This document shows positions 36,451 to 45,037 of a stretch of 48,352 nucleotides of DNA, piece after piece. The translations under genes were made by a program, and so were the position numbers. The notes under the pieces are model-generated. The model was not told the DNA's origin and searched no databases. It worked only from the letters and a program-made list of their open reading frames with translations. The DNA is from an uncultured Verrucomicrobiota bacterium (GTDB lineage: Bacteria; Verrucomicrobiota; Verrucomicrobiia; Limisphaerales; UBA9464), in assembly GCA_903922605.1 (NCBI GenBank), contig CAIXUG010000076.1:1-48352 (forward strand), read 5' to 3'. Within the stretch, counting starts at the first letter, position 1. The number at the start of each line of letters is the position of its first letter.

Positions 36451-37005
36451 ATGAAAGGCATCGTTTTCAATCTGTTGGAAGAAGCCGTCATCCAGCAGTT
36501 CGGCGAAGAAACTTGGGAACGGTTGCTGGACGCGTCCAAACTGGACGGTGTGTACACGTCCATCGGCAGCTACCCGGATGAGCACCTGTTGCGGCTGGTG
36601 GAAGCCGCCTCGGCCGCGCTGAACCTGCCTCCGAATGCCGTCGTGCGCTGGTTCGGCGTGAGTGCATTGCCGCTCTTGGCCAGGAAATATCCCACCTTCT
36701 TCGAGAAGCATCAATCCACCCGCCCGTTCCTGCTCACGCTCAACGGCATCATCCATCCCGAAGTCCGGAAGCTCTATCCTGGCGCCGACGTGCCGGACTT
36801 TGAATTCGACATCTCGTCCCCGGACGTGCTCGTGATGGTTTACCGTTCCAAACGCCGGCTTTGCGCTTTCGCGGAGGGGCTGATTGAGGGCGCGGCGGTC
36901 CAGTTTGGCGAGACTGCGACCATCGGCCATCCGCAGTGTCTGCACCGGGGCGACTCCGCCTGTCGCCTGGAAATCCGGTTTTTTGGAAGGCCGCCCCAGC
37001 CATGA
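36451..37005 (+). CDS. H-NOX heme gas-sensor protein
   Basis: A 184-residue stand-alone H-NOX (HNOB) domain, the bacterial relative of the heme domain of soluble guanylate cyclase. The heme ligand His is at residue 102 (NGIIHPEVRKLYPGA), the heme-bending Pro at 115, and the propionate-binding YxSxR motif at 131-135 (YRSKR), all at the canonical numbers. Residue 140 is Phe, not the Tyr that gives O2 binding in Thermoanaerobacter, so NO sensing is expected. It overlaps the hybrid kinase frame by four bases (ATGA), the usual H-NOX/kinase pairing. Confidence 0.93.
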   Translation: MKGIVFNLLEEAVIQQFGEETWERLLDASKLDGVYTSIGSYPDEHLLRLVEAASAALNLPPNAVVRWFGVSALPLLARKYPTFFEKHQSTRPFLLTLNGIIHPEVRKLYPGADVPDFEFDISSPDVLVMVYRSKRRLCAFAEGLIEGAAVQFGETATIGHPQCLHRGDSACRLEIRFFGRPPQP

Positions 37006-37157
37006 GCGACGCCGGGATGGCCGCCGAACTGGAGCGGTTGCGCCGTCGTCTGGAGCGGGAACGGTAGATCCGGCTGGAAGCCGAGCAGCTCGCGGAGCAG
37101 GGCACCCGGCAGCTCTACGAACGCCAGCAGCAGCTCGAACTCCTTCAGATCATCACG
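37002..37157 (+). other. 5' part of the kinase frame, interrupted by an in-frame TAG
   Basis: From the ATG at 37002 the kinase frame reads MSDAGMAAELERLRRRLERER and then meets TAG at 37065-37067 (codon 22). The same frame then continues as an unbroken coiled coil ([20 protein letters not shown]) into the GAF domain. Both sides clearly belong to one coiled coil, so this is a single nonsense change, a read-through site or a sequence error. Confidence 0.85.
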
Positions 37158-39257
37158 GTGGCGGCCAACGAGGCCGATTCCGTCGAGGCGGCCATGCAGG
37201 TCGCCCTCGATCAGATCTGCGGTTATACCCGCTGGCCGGTGGGGCACGCTTACGTGGTGAGCGAAGGACCCGCACCCGTCCTTCGGCCGACCCGCCTGTG
37301 GCATCTGGCTGATCCGGTGAAGTTTGACGCGTTCCGGCGGGTTACCGAGGCCATGTCTTTCACGCTGGGGGTGGGTCTTCCCGGCCGGGTCTGGGCTGCG
37401 GGCGGGCCGGTATGGGTCCCGGACATCATGGTGGACTCCAATTTCCCGCGCGCCAAGGCGGCCACGGCGATCCATGTGCGCGGGGGCTTCGCTTTCCCGG
37501 TGCTGGCCGGGGCCAAGGTGGTGGCGGTGCTGGAATTTTTCTCCCATGAACCGGCGGCGCAGGATGATGTCTGGCTGGCGGTGACCGCCCAGATCGGCAC
37601 CCAGCTCGGGCGCATCTTTGAGCGCTGGCAGGCCCAGGCGGAACTGCGGGCCGCGAAGGATGCCGCCGAGGCCGCGAACCGCGCCAAGGGAGAATTTCTG
37701 GCGACCATGAGCCATGAGATCCGGACTCCCATGAACGGCGTGCTCGGCTTTACCCAGCTGCTGCTCGACACGCCGCTCAGCCCGGAGCAGCGGGAATTTG
37801 CGTCGACCATCCGAAGCTCGGGCCAGGCGCTGCTCGTCATCATCAACGACATTCTTGATTTCTCGAAAATCGACGCCAACAAGCTGGAACTGGAGCAGGT
37901 GCCTTTTGATCCGGTGCCCGCCGTCGAAGAGGTCATGGAACTGATGGCGGGCACTGCGGAGCAAAAGGGCCTGGAACTCGTTCTCCAGACAGACCCGCAA
38001 ATGCCGCGCCGGGCGATGGGCGATCCGGGGCGCTTGCGTCAGATCCTCCTCAATCTCGTGGGGAACGCGGTGAAGTTCACCGAGCATGGCCACGTGCTGA
38101 TTGACCTCCGACAGGAGCCAGATTCCCGCGGCCAGACCTGCCTGCTCAGGATCGCGGTCACGGACACCGGCATCGGCATCCCCCGGGAAAAACAGGGCCA
38201 GTTGTTTGAGAAATTCACACAGGCCGACGCGTCCACGACCCGCAAGTTTGGCGGTACCGGCCTTGGGCTGGCCATCTCCCGGCGGCTGGTCGAGCTGATG
38301 GGCGGGGCCATGGGCCTGCAGAGTGTGCCGCAGCGCGGTTCCACTTTTTGGTTCACCCTGCCGCTGCCGGCCGATCCGTCCCCGCTTCCGGTCCCGGCGG
38401 CCCTGGATGCCCTGCGCGGGATCCGGGTGCTGGTCGTGGATGATCTGGAGGTGAACCGGCGGGTGCTACGGGCGCAGTTGGACAATTGGAACGTAGAGCA
38501 TGATTGCGCCGGCTCGGGTATGGAGGCCCTTGACAAACTGCGCGCCGCTGTCGCCGAGGGCCGTCCTTTCCGCGTGGCCTTGCTGGATCTCCTGATGCCG
38601 GAGATGGACGGCGTGACTTTGGGAAGGCGGATTCTGGTAGATCCGGAAATTCGGACGACCGCCATGGTCATGATAGCATCGGGCGGCCAGCGTGGTGACG
38701 CCCGGCGTTTTCTGGAGCTCGGCTTTGCGGCGTTCCTCCTCAAACCCCTCGTCCGACCGGCGCAACTGCTCGAGGCCCTCACCCGTGCGCTGGGTGGCGC
38801 CCCGCACAGCCTTCACCAGCCGTCCTCACCCGCCATTGCCGTTCCGGCCAGCCCACCGCCACCGGTGGAAGCGGCCTCCGCTGGAACCGTGATCCGAATC
38901 CTTCTGGCCGAGGACAACCAGGTCAATCAGCGGCTGGCAGTCCACATGCTCCGGAAATTCAACTGCCGGGTGGATGTGGCCGGCGACGGGCGCGAGGCGG
39001 TGGAACTGTTCCGTCAATTCCCTTACGACGGTGTGCTGATGGACTGCCAGATGCCGGAGATGGACGGTCTCAAGGCAGCGGGAGTCATCCGAGGTCTGGA
39101 AATTTCCGGCCGACGGGTGCCCATCATCGCGCTAACGGCGAATGCCATGCCGGGTGACCGCGAGCGGTGCCTTGCGGCCGGCATGGATGACTATGTCAGC
39201 AAACCCCTCCGGCTCGGCGACCTTCAGGCCGTTTTGTCCCGGTGGGTCAGGTTGTAG
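37158..39257 (+). CDS. H-NOX-associated hybrid histidine kinase (GAF-HisKA-HATPase-REC-REC)
   Basis: At least 699 residues from the GTG at 37158; the natural start is probably the ATG at 37002 but TAG at 37065 separates them, and ATG 37194 (after GAGG) is the other restart. Order: GAF domain (about 1-150), coiled coil, HisKA with phospho-His in [15 protein letters not shown], HATPase with [20 protein letters not shown] and [10 protein letters not shown], first REC ([12 protein letters not shown]) and second REC ([14 protein letters not shown] of the last strand in VSKPLRL). There is no membrane segment, so it is cytoplasmic and fits partnership with H-NOX. No output domain or dedicated response regulator is in view. 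Confidence 0.88.
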   Translation: MAANEADSVEAAMQVALDQICGYTRWPVGHAYVVSEGPAPVLRPTRLWHLADPVKFDAFRRVTEAMSFTLGVGLPGRVWAAGGPVWVPDIMVDSNFPRAKAATAIHVRGGFAFPVLAGAKVVAVLEFFSHEPAAQDDVWLAVTAQIGTQLGRIFERWQAQAELRAAKDAAEAANRAKGEFLATMSHEIRTPMNGVLGFTQLLLDTPLSPEQREFASTIRSSGQALLVIINDILDFSKIDANKLELEQVPFDPVPAVEEVMELMAGTAEQKGLELVLQTDPQMPRRAMGDPGRLRQILLNLVGNAVKFTEHGHVLIDLRQEPDSRGQTCLLRIAVTDTGIGIPREKQGQLFEKFTQADASTTRKFGGTGLGLAISRRLVELMGGAMGLQSVPQRGSTFWFTLPLPADPSPLPVPAALDALRGIRVLVVDDLEVNRRVLRAQLDNWNVEHDCAGSGMEALDKLRAAVAEGRPFRVALLDLLMPEMDGVTLGRRILVDPEIRTTAMVMIASGGQRGDARRFLELGFAAFLLKPLVRPAQLLEALTRALGGAPHSLHQPSSPAIAVPASPPPPVEAASAGTVIRILLAEDNQVNQRLAVHMLRKFNCRVDVAGDGREAVELFRQFPYDGVLMDCQMPEMDGLKAAGVIRGLEISGRRVPIIALTANAMPGDRERCLAAGMDDYVSKPLRLGDLQAVLSRWVRL

Positions 39258-39278
39258 TCGAAGATTACACCGGCTGCT

Positions 39279-39794
39279 TCAGGCCACCGTGCTGAGCTGC
39301 TGCTCAAGTATCTCCGTGACTGTGCGGAACTTGGCCGCGTTTTCCGGCTTCAGCTTCATCAGCAGTTTGTGCGCCTCCAGGCAGCAGGTGGCCATCTCGG
39401 TCTTGGAATGCTGAGCGAGCTCGAGTTCCTGGCACTCGGCCAGCTTGTGCTCGGCAATGCAGTTTTCCAGCACGTCAACCAGAGGTAGCACGCCCAGATT
39501 GTCGAGCAGGTCGAGCACGCGGGCATTGGCGCCGACGATCGTGAAGTGCTGCCAGTCGTCTCCCGGGGTCGGCCCCATCTCGGTGGCCAGCCCGGCCAGC
39601 ACGCCGGAAAAGGTGCTATCCATGAGCAGGCAGCCACTCAGGTCGAGGGCAAAGCGGGCGATCCCGTCACCATGCAGCCGCTGGATGAGCTGCTGAAAGT
39701 CACGGGCATTCTCCGCCGCCGCACGGCCGGCAATCTTGATGATCGCGGCGGGCGGCTCGACAAGAACCAGAATTTTACAGCCTGGTAGTGGCAC
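39279..39794 (-). CDS. STAS-domain protein (anti-sigma-factor antagonist type)
   Basis: A 171-residue protein. Residues about 10-115 form a STAS domain with FALDLSGCLLMDSTFSGVLAGL, where Ser in DST is the usual phosphorylation site, and FTIVGANARVLDLLDNLG. A C-terminal extension of about 55 residues (ECQELELAQHSKTEMATCCLEAHKLL split by a turn) is helical and unassigned. The start is GTG at 39794. It converges on the hybrid kinase with 21 bases between stops and sits 44 bases past the Lrp-like gene. A role in partner switching is likely; the partner is unknown. Confidence 0.82.
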   Translation of the reverse strand: MPLPGCKILVLVEPPAAIIKIAGRAAAENARDFQQLIQRLHGDGIARFALDLSGCLLMDSTFSGVLAGLATEMGPTPGDDWQHFTIVGANARVLDLLDNLGVLPLVDVLENCIAEHKLAECQELELAQHSKTEMATCCLEAHKLLMKLKPENAAKFRTVTEILEQQLSTVA

Positions 39795-39838
39795 AGCGGA
39801 ATTAAGGTCGGCCCGGCGGCTCCAAGCGTCAAGCAGCC

Positions 39839-40318
39839 TCAGGGTGTGATGGCCAGCCGGCTTTCCGTCTCCTGATGCTGCATGAGCACCCCCTGCTCCT
39901 TGTAAGCACGGAGGACAAAATGCGTCGCCGTGGAAAGCACTCCCTGCAAGGTGGATAGCTTTTCCGAGACAAATGAGGCCACCGTGCGCAGGTTGGTCCC
40001 CTCGACCTCGACCAGCAGGTCGTAGCCGCCGGACATCAGGTGGCAGGAGCGCACCTCAGCATATTTGGCGATGCGCTCCGCGAGCTTGTCAAAGCCGCCG
40101 CCACGCTCGGGAGTAATACGGACCTCGATCAGGGCGCGGACCAGATCGCGGTCCAGCTTCTCCTCGTTGAGCACGGCCCGGTAGCCCAGCACGGTGCGAT
40201 CCGCCTCGAACTGCTTTACGCGGTCGCGAACCTCGGCCTCGGTCAGGTTCAGCATCGCGCCCATCGTGGCGGGCGACATGGCGGCGTCTTCAGCGAGCAG
40301 TTTCAGCAGCGGATCCAT
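39839..40318 (-). CDS. Lrp/AsnC-family transcriptional regulator
   Basis: A 159-residue protein: N-terminal winged helix (MDPLLKLLAEDAAMSPATMGAMLNLTEAEVRDRVKQFE across two helices) with GYRAVLNEEKL at the domain border, then the RAM ligand domain (VRALIEVRITPERGGGFDKLAERI, VRSCHLMSGGYDLLVEVEG, ATHFVLRAYKEQG). The start at 40318 gives the normal family length; the longer open frame upstream is made of palindromic repeats. Its target is probably a metabolic gene, but none is evident nearby. Confidence 0.9.
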   Translation of the reverse strand: MDPLLKLLAEDAAMSPATMGAMLNLTEAEVRDRVKQFEADRTVLGYRAVLNEEKLDRDLVRALIEVRITPERGGGFDKLAERIAKYAEVRSCHLMSGGYDLLVEVEGTNLRTVASFVSEKLSTLQGVLSTATHFVLRAYKEQGVLMQHQETESRLAITP

Positions 40319-40657
40319 GGCGGGATTGAACGGGGCGACGGGGCGGGTTGGAAGATTTTTATGGTGCCCACTCTCCGTCGGCCTCGCAGAGCGAGACAAT
40401 GAGGTTAGCCGTGGGCCTCGGCCCACGGTCGTCGTCAGTCGCGCATTCCGTCGCGTAGCGACGGTTGAATCACACGTTCCGAAGGGCCAACGTTTCATGC
40501 GTGACGCCAGCGAGCATCTGTCCTGAACCGTGGGTCGAGACCCACGGTTACCGTCACCGGGTCGCTCCGCGACCCGAAAAAGTCCCACCGATAGGCCCGC
40601 CACGGCTCACTTCACACCTGCTGCCTGACACGGCTGCTCCACGGCCACGGAGTCGAT
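40319..40657. repeat. Palindrome cluster upstream of the Lrp-like gene
   Basis: A 339-base gene-free stretch with four near-perfect hairpins: CCGTGGGC/GCCCACGG (40409-40428), CCGTCGC/GCGACGG (40448-40464), AACCGTGGGTC/GACCCACGGTT (40526-40549) and CGGGTCGC/GCGACCCG (40558-40576). The first and third share the CCGTGGG core. They look like REP-type elements. They lie between the 3' end of dus and the Lrp-like start. Confidence 0.65.
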
Positions 40658-41743
40658 TCATAGGGCGCACGCGGTCTCGGGGACTGCCTCTGGGGCGGTC
40701 GCGATCGGCGCATCCGGGCTGAATGGGACCAGCGGCATCGGCTCGTCGTGGTCGAGATACTCGGCGCAGATGCCGAAGAACTCGGCCCGTGCCGAGGCCC
40801 GGCGGATCCGGTTCAGGAACAAGGCGGATTCCGGGGCGCTGCGCCCGACCCCCATGCCGAGGAAGTTGAGGTACTTCTTCATCTTCTCGACCTGGAATTT
40901 TTCCTGCGATTCCGGCGGCTCGGTGGCCTCGTAGAGTTCGCCGATATAGGTCAGCACGTCGCGCCCGGTCGGCAGCCGTACCGGCTCGCCGCGCAGATGG
41001 CTTCGGATCTGGCCGTAGAGCCAGGGGTTGCGGATGCAGCCACGACCGATCATCAAGCCTTTCGCACCCGTGCTGGTCAGCACCTCCACCGCGCGCGCCG
41101 GCGAATGGATGTTGCCATTGGCCAGCACCGAGCAGGGCACCGCGGCCGCCGCCCGTGCGATGTAGTCGTAATGCACTTCCGTGCGGTACATCTCCTTCAC
41201 GGTACGGCCGTGGACCGTGAGCAGATCGAGGGAGTGCCGCGCAAAGATCGCAAGAAACTCATCGAACACGCCGGGATCGTCGAAGCCGATGCGGGTCTTC
41301 ACGGTGAACTTCACACCGCGTTCGCCGATGGCCTCGCGCATCGCGCCGAGAATGCCATCGACGCGCGCGGGTTCGCGCAAAAGTCCGCCGCCGGCGCACT
41401 TGCGATAGACCACCGGCGCGGGACAGCCGAGATTCAGGTCCACGGCGGCGACCGGATAGTGCTGCAGCTCCTTCGCCGCCCGTACAAGCGACGGGATATC
41501 ATTGCCGATGAGCTGGGCGATGGCGGGCCGGCCGGTCGGGTTCTTGATCAGGCTTTCGAGGATCCACTTTTCGAGCCGGCTCGTGGGATGCACGCGGAAG
41601 TATTCCGTCCAGTACACGTCCGGCCCGCCGTAGCGCGCCATGAGCCGCCAGAAGGGCAGGTCGGTCACGTCCTGCATCGGCGCGAGCGCGAGCAGGGGTT
41701 CCGGGCGCGCCAGCAGGGCGGCGAATTGGGCGGGCTGGTCCAT
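40658..41743 (-). CDS. dus: tRNA-dihydrouridine synthase
   Basis: A 361-residue FMN-dependent Dus enzyme that reduces uridine in tRNA D-loops. It has LALAPMQDVTDLPFWRL, IAQLIGND, DLNLGCPAPVVYRKCAGGGLL (catalytic Cys), KTRIGFDD, LTVHGRTVKEMY, VLANGNI and GLMIGRGCIRNPWL. The start ATG at 41743 is four bases after the helicase stop, so they form one unit. The exact Dus class (A, B or C) is not assigned. Confidence 0.92.
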   Translation of the reverse strand: MDQPAQFAALLARPEPLLALAPMQDVTDLPFWRLMARYGGPDVYWTEYFRVHPTSRLEKWILESLIKNPTGRPAIAQLIGNDIPSLVRAAKELQHYPVAAVDLNLGCPAPVVYRKCAGGGLLREPARVDGILGAMREAIGERGVKFTVKTRIGFDDPGVFDEFLAIFARHSLDLLTVHGRTVKEMYRTEVHYDYIARAAAAVPCSVLANGNIHSPARAVEVLTSTGAKGLMIGRGCIRNPWLYGQIRSHLRGEPVRLPTGRDVLTYIGELYEATEPPESQEKFQVEKMKKYLNFLGMGVGRSAPESALFLNRIRRASARAEFFGICAEYLDHDEPMPLVPFSPDAPIATAPEAVPETACAL

Positions 41744-41747
41744 GTGG

Positions 41748-43946
41748 TCAGAAGGGCGAGTCGCCGTCGAATTCCTCCGGGAAGTCGTCGGACGACTGCG
41801 CTGCGGGCGGAGTGGGGGCGGGGCTGGGATAGGCGTTGAACACCGGCCGCAGGTTCCATTCGTCCACCAGCTCCTTGGGCAGCTCACCGAGGAAGCGCGA
41901 GGGCTGTTGCAGCGCGTTGCCGCCGCCCTGCATGAAGCGCAGCAGCGGATGGCACAGGTAGAGCTCGTTCCGCGCGCGCGTCACGGCCACGTAGAACAGG
42001 CGGCGCTCCTCCTCTTCGCCCTCGGTGGAATCCAGCGAACGGGCGCTCGGGAACAGCCCGTCGCAGAGCATGATCACGAACACCGTGCCGAACTCCAGAC
42101 CCTTGGCCTGATGCACCGTGGAGAGCTTGAGGCGTTCCTCGTCCTCGTCGTCGCGCGTCTGGTTTTCCTCGGCCTCGACGTTGGTTTGGAGCGCGAGTTG
42201 CGAGAGGAACTCCGCCACGCTCGGAAACTGGTCGGCGTAGTTCGCTAGCTGCTCCAGATCGTCCAGCCGGTTGCGCGGGTTTTCATAGGTGGCTTTGAGG
42301 TAGTCCTCGTAGTCGGCCTCGACCACGAGCCGGATGAACCGTCCGGGCGCATTGCGGATGGCGTCGCCCTCGCACTGCGCAATCGTGGCGGTGAACTGCG
42401 CCCACGCCGCCGCAGTCTTGCCCGGCACAGCCTTCGCGATCGCGGTGAGCAATGGCGCGATCGGGACATACGGCGCCACCGGCACCGGCGTCCCATCGCC
42501 CCCATCATTGTCCGAAATCTCAACTACCGCGACGGGCGCCGCCTCCAAACCCGGGACTTCGGACCCGGGACCCGGGACCCGGGACCCGAGACGCGCGCTG
42601 AAAGCGGCGAACAGCTTGTCCGCGCCCTTGCCGCCGATGCCGGGCAGCATCCGCACGAGCCGTTTGAAGGCCAGCTCGTCCTGCGGGTTGGTCACGAGCT
42701 TGAGGTAGGCCGCGACATCCTTGATGTGCGCCTGCTCGAAGAAACGGATGCCGCTCGTGATCGTGAACGGGATATTGCGGCGCGTGAGTTCCAGCTGCAG
42801 TTCCAGCGCGTGGAAATGCGAGCGGTACAGCACGCACATGTCATCCAGCCGCTGGCCCTCGTCGCGCAGTTCGAGCACGCGCTGCGCGATGAACGCAGCC
42901 TGCTCGCCGCCTTCGCCACAGACGACCAGCACCGGGCGCGGACCGGAGGCGCGGGCAGCTTTCAGGGCTTTTGGAAACTGCCGCGTGTTCGCCGCGATGG
43001 CGGCGTTGGCCAGGGCGAGGATCTCCGGCGTGCTGCGGTAATTCGTCTCGATCTTGAAGACCTGCGCGCCGGGATACCGCTGCGGGAAATTGAGGATGTT
43101 GGCGAAGTTCGCCCCACGCCACGAGTAGATGCTCTGTGCGTCGTCGCCGACGGCCATGAGGTTGTGATGCCGGGCGGAAAGGGTGTCGAGCAGCTCAGCC
43201 TGCAGGATGTTCGTGTCCTGATATTCGTCCACGAGCACGAACTGGAAGCGCCGCTGGTACAGCTCGCCCACATCGGCGTTCTCCCGCATCACGCGGAGCC
43301 AGAGCACCAGCAGGTCGTCGAAATCCATCAGGCCGGCGGCGCGTTTGCGGGCCGCGTAGCGCTTCTGCACGTCGGCGATGACGTCGGTCAGCGGCAGGAA
43401 GCTCTCGTAGTCCGCTTCGAGCAGTTCCGGCAGCGTGCGTCCCGTGTTCAGCGCCATGGAAAAGATATCGCCGAGCACCTCCGGTTTGGGGAAGCGGGTC
43501 GCCTTCACGTCCACGCCCGCGTCGGTGATGCAGGTGGCCAGCAGGTCCTTGGCATCCTCGCGGTCCGCGATGGTGAAATCCTGCCGGTAGCCGAGCCGGT
43601 CGGCATGGCGGCGGAGGATGCGGTTGCCCACGCTGTGGAAGGTGCCGCCCCAGAGCCGCGACAGCTCACCGCCCAGCAGATCACCGACGCGCTGCATCAT
43701 CTCCCGCGCCGACTTGTTGGTGAAGGTGAGGAGCAGGATGCGCTCGGCCGGAATGCCCTGCTCGATCAGCCAGGCCACCCGGTAGGTCAGGGTGCGCGTC
43801 TTGCCCGCGCCCGCGCCGGCCAGCACGAGGGCCGGTCCCGGGGCGGCGGTGACGGCGGCGAGCTGCTGGGGATTGAGTTCCCGCGCGTAATCAATCCGCA
43901 ACGGGGCATCCGAGCGGAAGGGATTGAGCTGATAGTCACGCGGCAC
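41748..43946 (-). CDS. UvrD/PcrA-type superfamily 1 DNA helicase
   Basis: A 732-residue 3'-5' helicase of DNA repair. It has Q motif LNPQQLAAV, Walker A LAGAGAGKT, LLLTFTNKSAREM, GTFHSVGNRIL, DEYQDTN, GDDAQSIYSWRGA, TNYRSTPEI, LSTVHQAKGLEF and YVAVTRAR. The start is taken as GTG 43946 because the frame upstream crosses a terminator and the HD gene. In the 2B subdomain, after LPGIGGKGADKLFAAF, an insert of about 40 residues begins with SRVPGPGSEVPG, encoded by five heptad repeats (42554-42588). Beside dus it forms a two-gene unit. Confidence 0.92.
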   Translation of the reverse strand: MPRDYQLNPFRSDAPLRIDYARELNPQQLAAVTAAPGPALVLAGAGAGKTRTLTYRVAWLIEQGIPAERILLLTFTNKSAREMMQRVGDLLGGELSRLWGGTFHSVGNRILRRHADRLGYRQDFTIADREDAKDLLATCITDAGVDVKATRFPKPEVLGDIFSMALNTGRTLPELLEADYESFLPLTDVIADVQKRYAARKRAAGLMDFDDLLVLWLRVMRENADVGELYQRRFQFVLVDEYQDTNILQAELLDTLSARHHNLMAVGDDAQSIYSWRGANFANILNFPQRYPGAQVFKIETNYRSTPEILALANAAIAANTRQFPKALKAARASGPRPVLVVCGEGGEQAAFIAQRVLELRDEGQRLDDMCVLYRSHFHALELQLELTRRNIPFTITSGIRFFEQAHIKDVAAYLKLVTNPQDELAFKRLVRMLPGIGGKGADKLFAAFSARLGSRVPGPGSEVPGLEAAPVAVVEISDNDGGDGTPVPVAPYVPIAPLLTAIAKAVPGKTAAAWAQFTATIAQCEGDAIRNAPGRFIRLVVEADYEDYLKATYENPRNRLDDLEQLANYADQFPSVAEFLSQLALQTNVEAEENQTRDDEDEERLKLSTVHQAKGLEFGTVFVIMLCDGLFPSARSLDSTEGEEEERRLFYVAVTRARNELYLCHPLLRFMQGGGNALQQPSRFLGELPKELVDEWNLRPVFNAYPSPAPTPPAAQSSDDFPEEFDGDSPF
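42554..42588. repeat. In-frame GGACYYS heptad repeat inside the helicase gene
   Basis: Five 7-base units in register: GGACTTC then four GGACCCG. On the coding strand they give SRVPGPGSEVPG. The insert lies in the 2B subdomain, away from the helicase motifs. Confidence 0.7.
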
Positions 43947-43984
43947 GACCGGGAAATAAGCCCCGGGGCGCGCCGAATGCCGAA

Positions 43985-44017
43985 CAAAAAAGCCGGGCGT
44001 GTGGCCCGGCTGGTTTT
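43985..44017 (-). terminator. Intrinsic terminator after the HD-domain gene
   Basis: Stem AGCCGGGC (43991-43998) / GCCCGGCT (44004-44011) with a 5-base loop; on the minus strand it is followed by a run of six T. It lies 12 bases past the HD gene stop and just ahead of the helicase start. Confidence 0.85.
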
Positions 44018-44028
44018 TGTGGCGGCGC

Positions 44029-44895
44029 TTAGGCGGCGGCGCGGGTCGCCATCGCGAGGTGCTTTTCGAGGCGCTGGATGTTGGCCTCGATGGCCTCGAT
44101 GTACTCGTTGCGGCCCTCAGGGGCGGGCCGGGCGAGATAATGGAAGAGACCCAGGAAATCGTTTTCAATTTTCGGCAGGACGTACTTCCGCCAGAAGGCG
44201 GGCGTTTTCTCCGTCAGATCCTGCACCGAGTTGAAGAGCATGGCCGGGCCGCCCTTGCCCGCGTTGAACTGGGCCGATTCGGAGAACTCCTCGAAGAGGA
44301 TGGGCAGCTTTTCCACATAGTCACCCGCCGCCATCTGGCCGAGCAGGTCAGCGGTGCCGAGCGCAAAGCCGGCAATGCGTTCCTCCTCCGACTGGAAGGG
44401 GATGGCCGCCAGCTTGGCCCCCACGCCCGTGCAACGGATCATGTGCTGCACCGCATGGACCTGGCGCAGCGAGTAGCCGTGGTGCCAGAGGAGCCGTTCC
44501 GCAAAGTCGCAGGAGCGGTTGACATGGGTGGCGGTGTATTTTGCACCGGTGCCATCCCGGTCATCCCGGCGCTTCAGATAGCCGGAGTCATGCAGCAGGA
44601 TCGCGAGCAGCCCCAGCTCGAACATCTCCTGGGAAAGGATCGGTTCCACCCCCGCCTCCATCCGGCCACGCAGCAGGGTCGAGAAGGCCAGGGTGCCCTG
44701 CAGAGTGTGCTCCAGATCGTGATAATGGGCGTCAATCCGCAGAAAATCGGGGTTGTCCCCCCGGAAATAGGCCTCCACCCAGCCAAAGGCCCGGGATACG
44801 AAGGTGGCGTCCCCATCCGGAAACATGCACCAGTAATCCTGGGCCACCCGGTGTTCAACCGAGCGCGGATCACGCGTGTTTACGGCAAGGAGCAT
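44029..44895 (-). CDS. HD-domain metal-dependent phosphohydrolase-like protein
   Basis: A 288-residue HD-superfamily protein. Metal-ligand landmarks are DAHYHDLEHTLQG, LLAILLHDSGYLKRR (the HD pair), then ATHVNRSCDFAERLL and HAVQHMIRCTGV. This resembles the catalytic part of cyclic-nucleotide phosphodiesterases and related hydrolases; the substrate is not predictable. The ATG at 44895 is preferred; a GTG at 44931 in frame would add 12 residues. An 11-base inverted repeat lies around the start, and a strong terminator follows. Confidence 0.82.
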   Translation of the reverse strand: MLLAVNTRDPRSVEHRVAQDYWCMFPDGDATFVSRAFGWVEAYFRGDNPDFLRIDAHYHDLEHTLQGTLAFSTLLRGRMEAGVEPILSQEMFELGLLAILLHDSGYLKRRDDRDGTGAKYTATHVNRSCDFAERLLWHHGYSLRQVHAVQHMIRCTGVGAKLAAIPFQSEEERIAGFALGTADLLGQMAAGDYVEKLPILFEEFSESAQFNAGKGGPAMLFNSVQDLTEKTPAFWRKYVLPKIENDFLGLFHYLARPAPEGRNEYIEAIEANIQRLEKHLAMATRAAA

Positions 44896-44907
44896 GGGCA
44901 GGGAAAA

Positions 44908-44984
44908 TATCAAATCTGAGCTCGTCTGCACGTCTTTTTGTGTCGCACAAGTTACGCCAAGTGCAGATTTGATAGAAATATCAT
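44908..44984. promoter_or_regulatory. Inverted repeat and palindrome upstream of the HD gene
   Basis: TATCAAATCTG (44908-44918) and its complement CAGATTTGATA (44964-44974) flank 45 bases. The right arm overlaps a 5-4-5 palindrome TGATA-GAAA-TATCA (44970-44983). The AT-rich, symmetric layout suggests an operator pair. No regulator is identified. Confidence 0.35.
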
Positions 44985-45037
44985 GCCTCTTAGTACTGAT
45001 TATTAGTGATACCAGCCGGTAGTGTCGCAGGCCTGCG

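Noticed and set aside
37065-37067. Selenocysteine or pyrrolysine at the kinase TAG
   Set aside because: Selenocysteine uses TGA; pyrrolysine is confined to few lineages and a coiled coil gives no reason for it.
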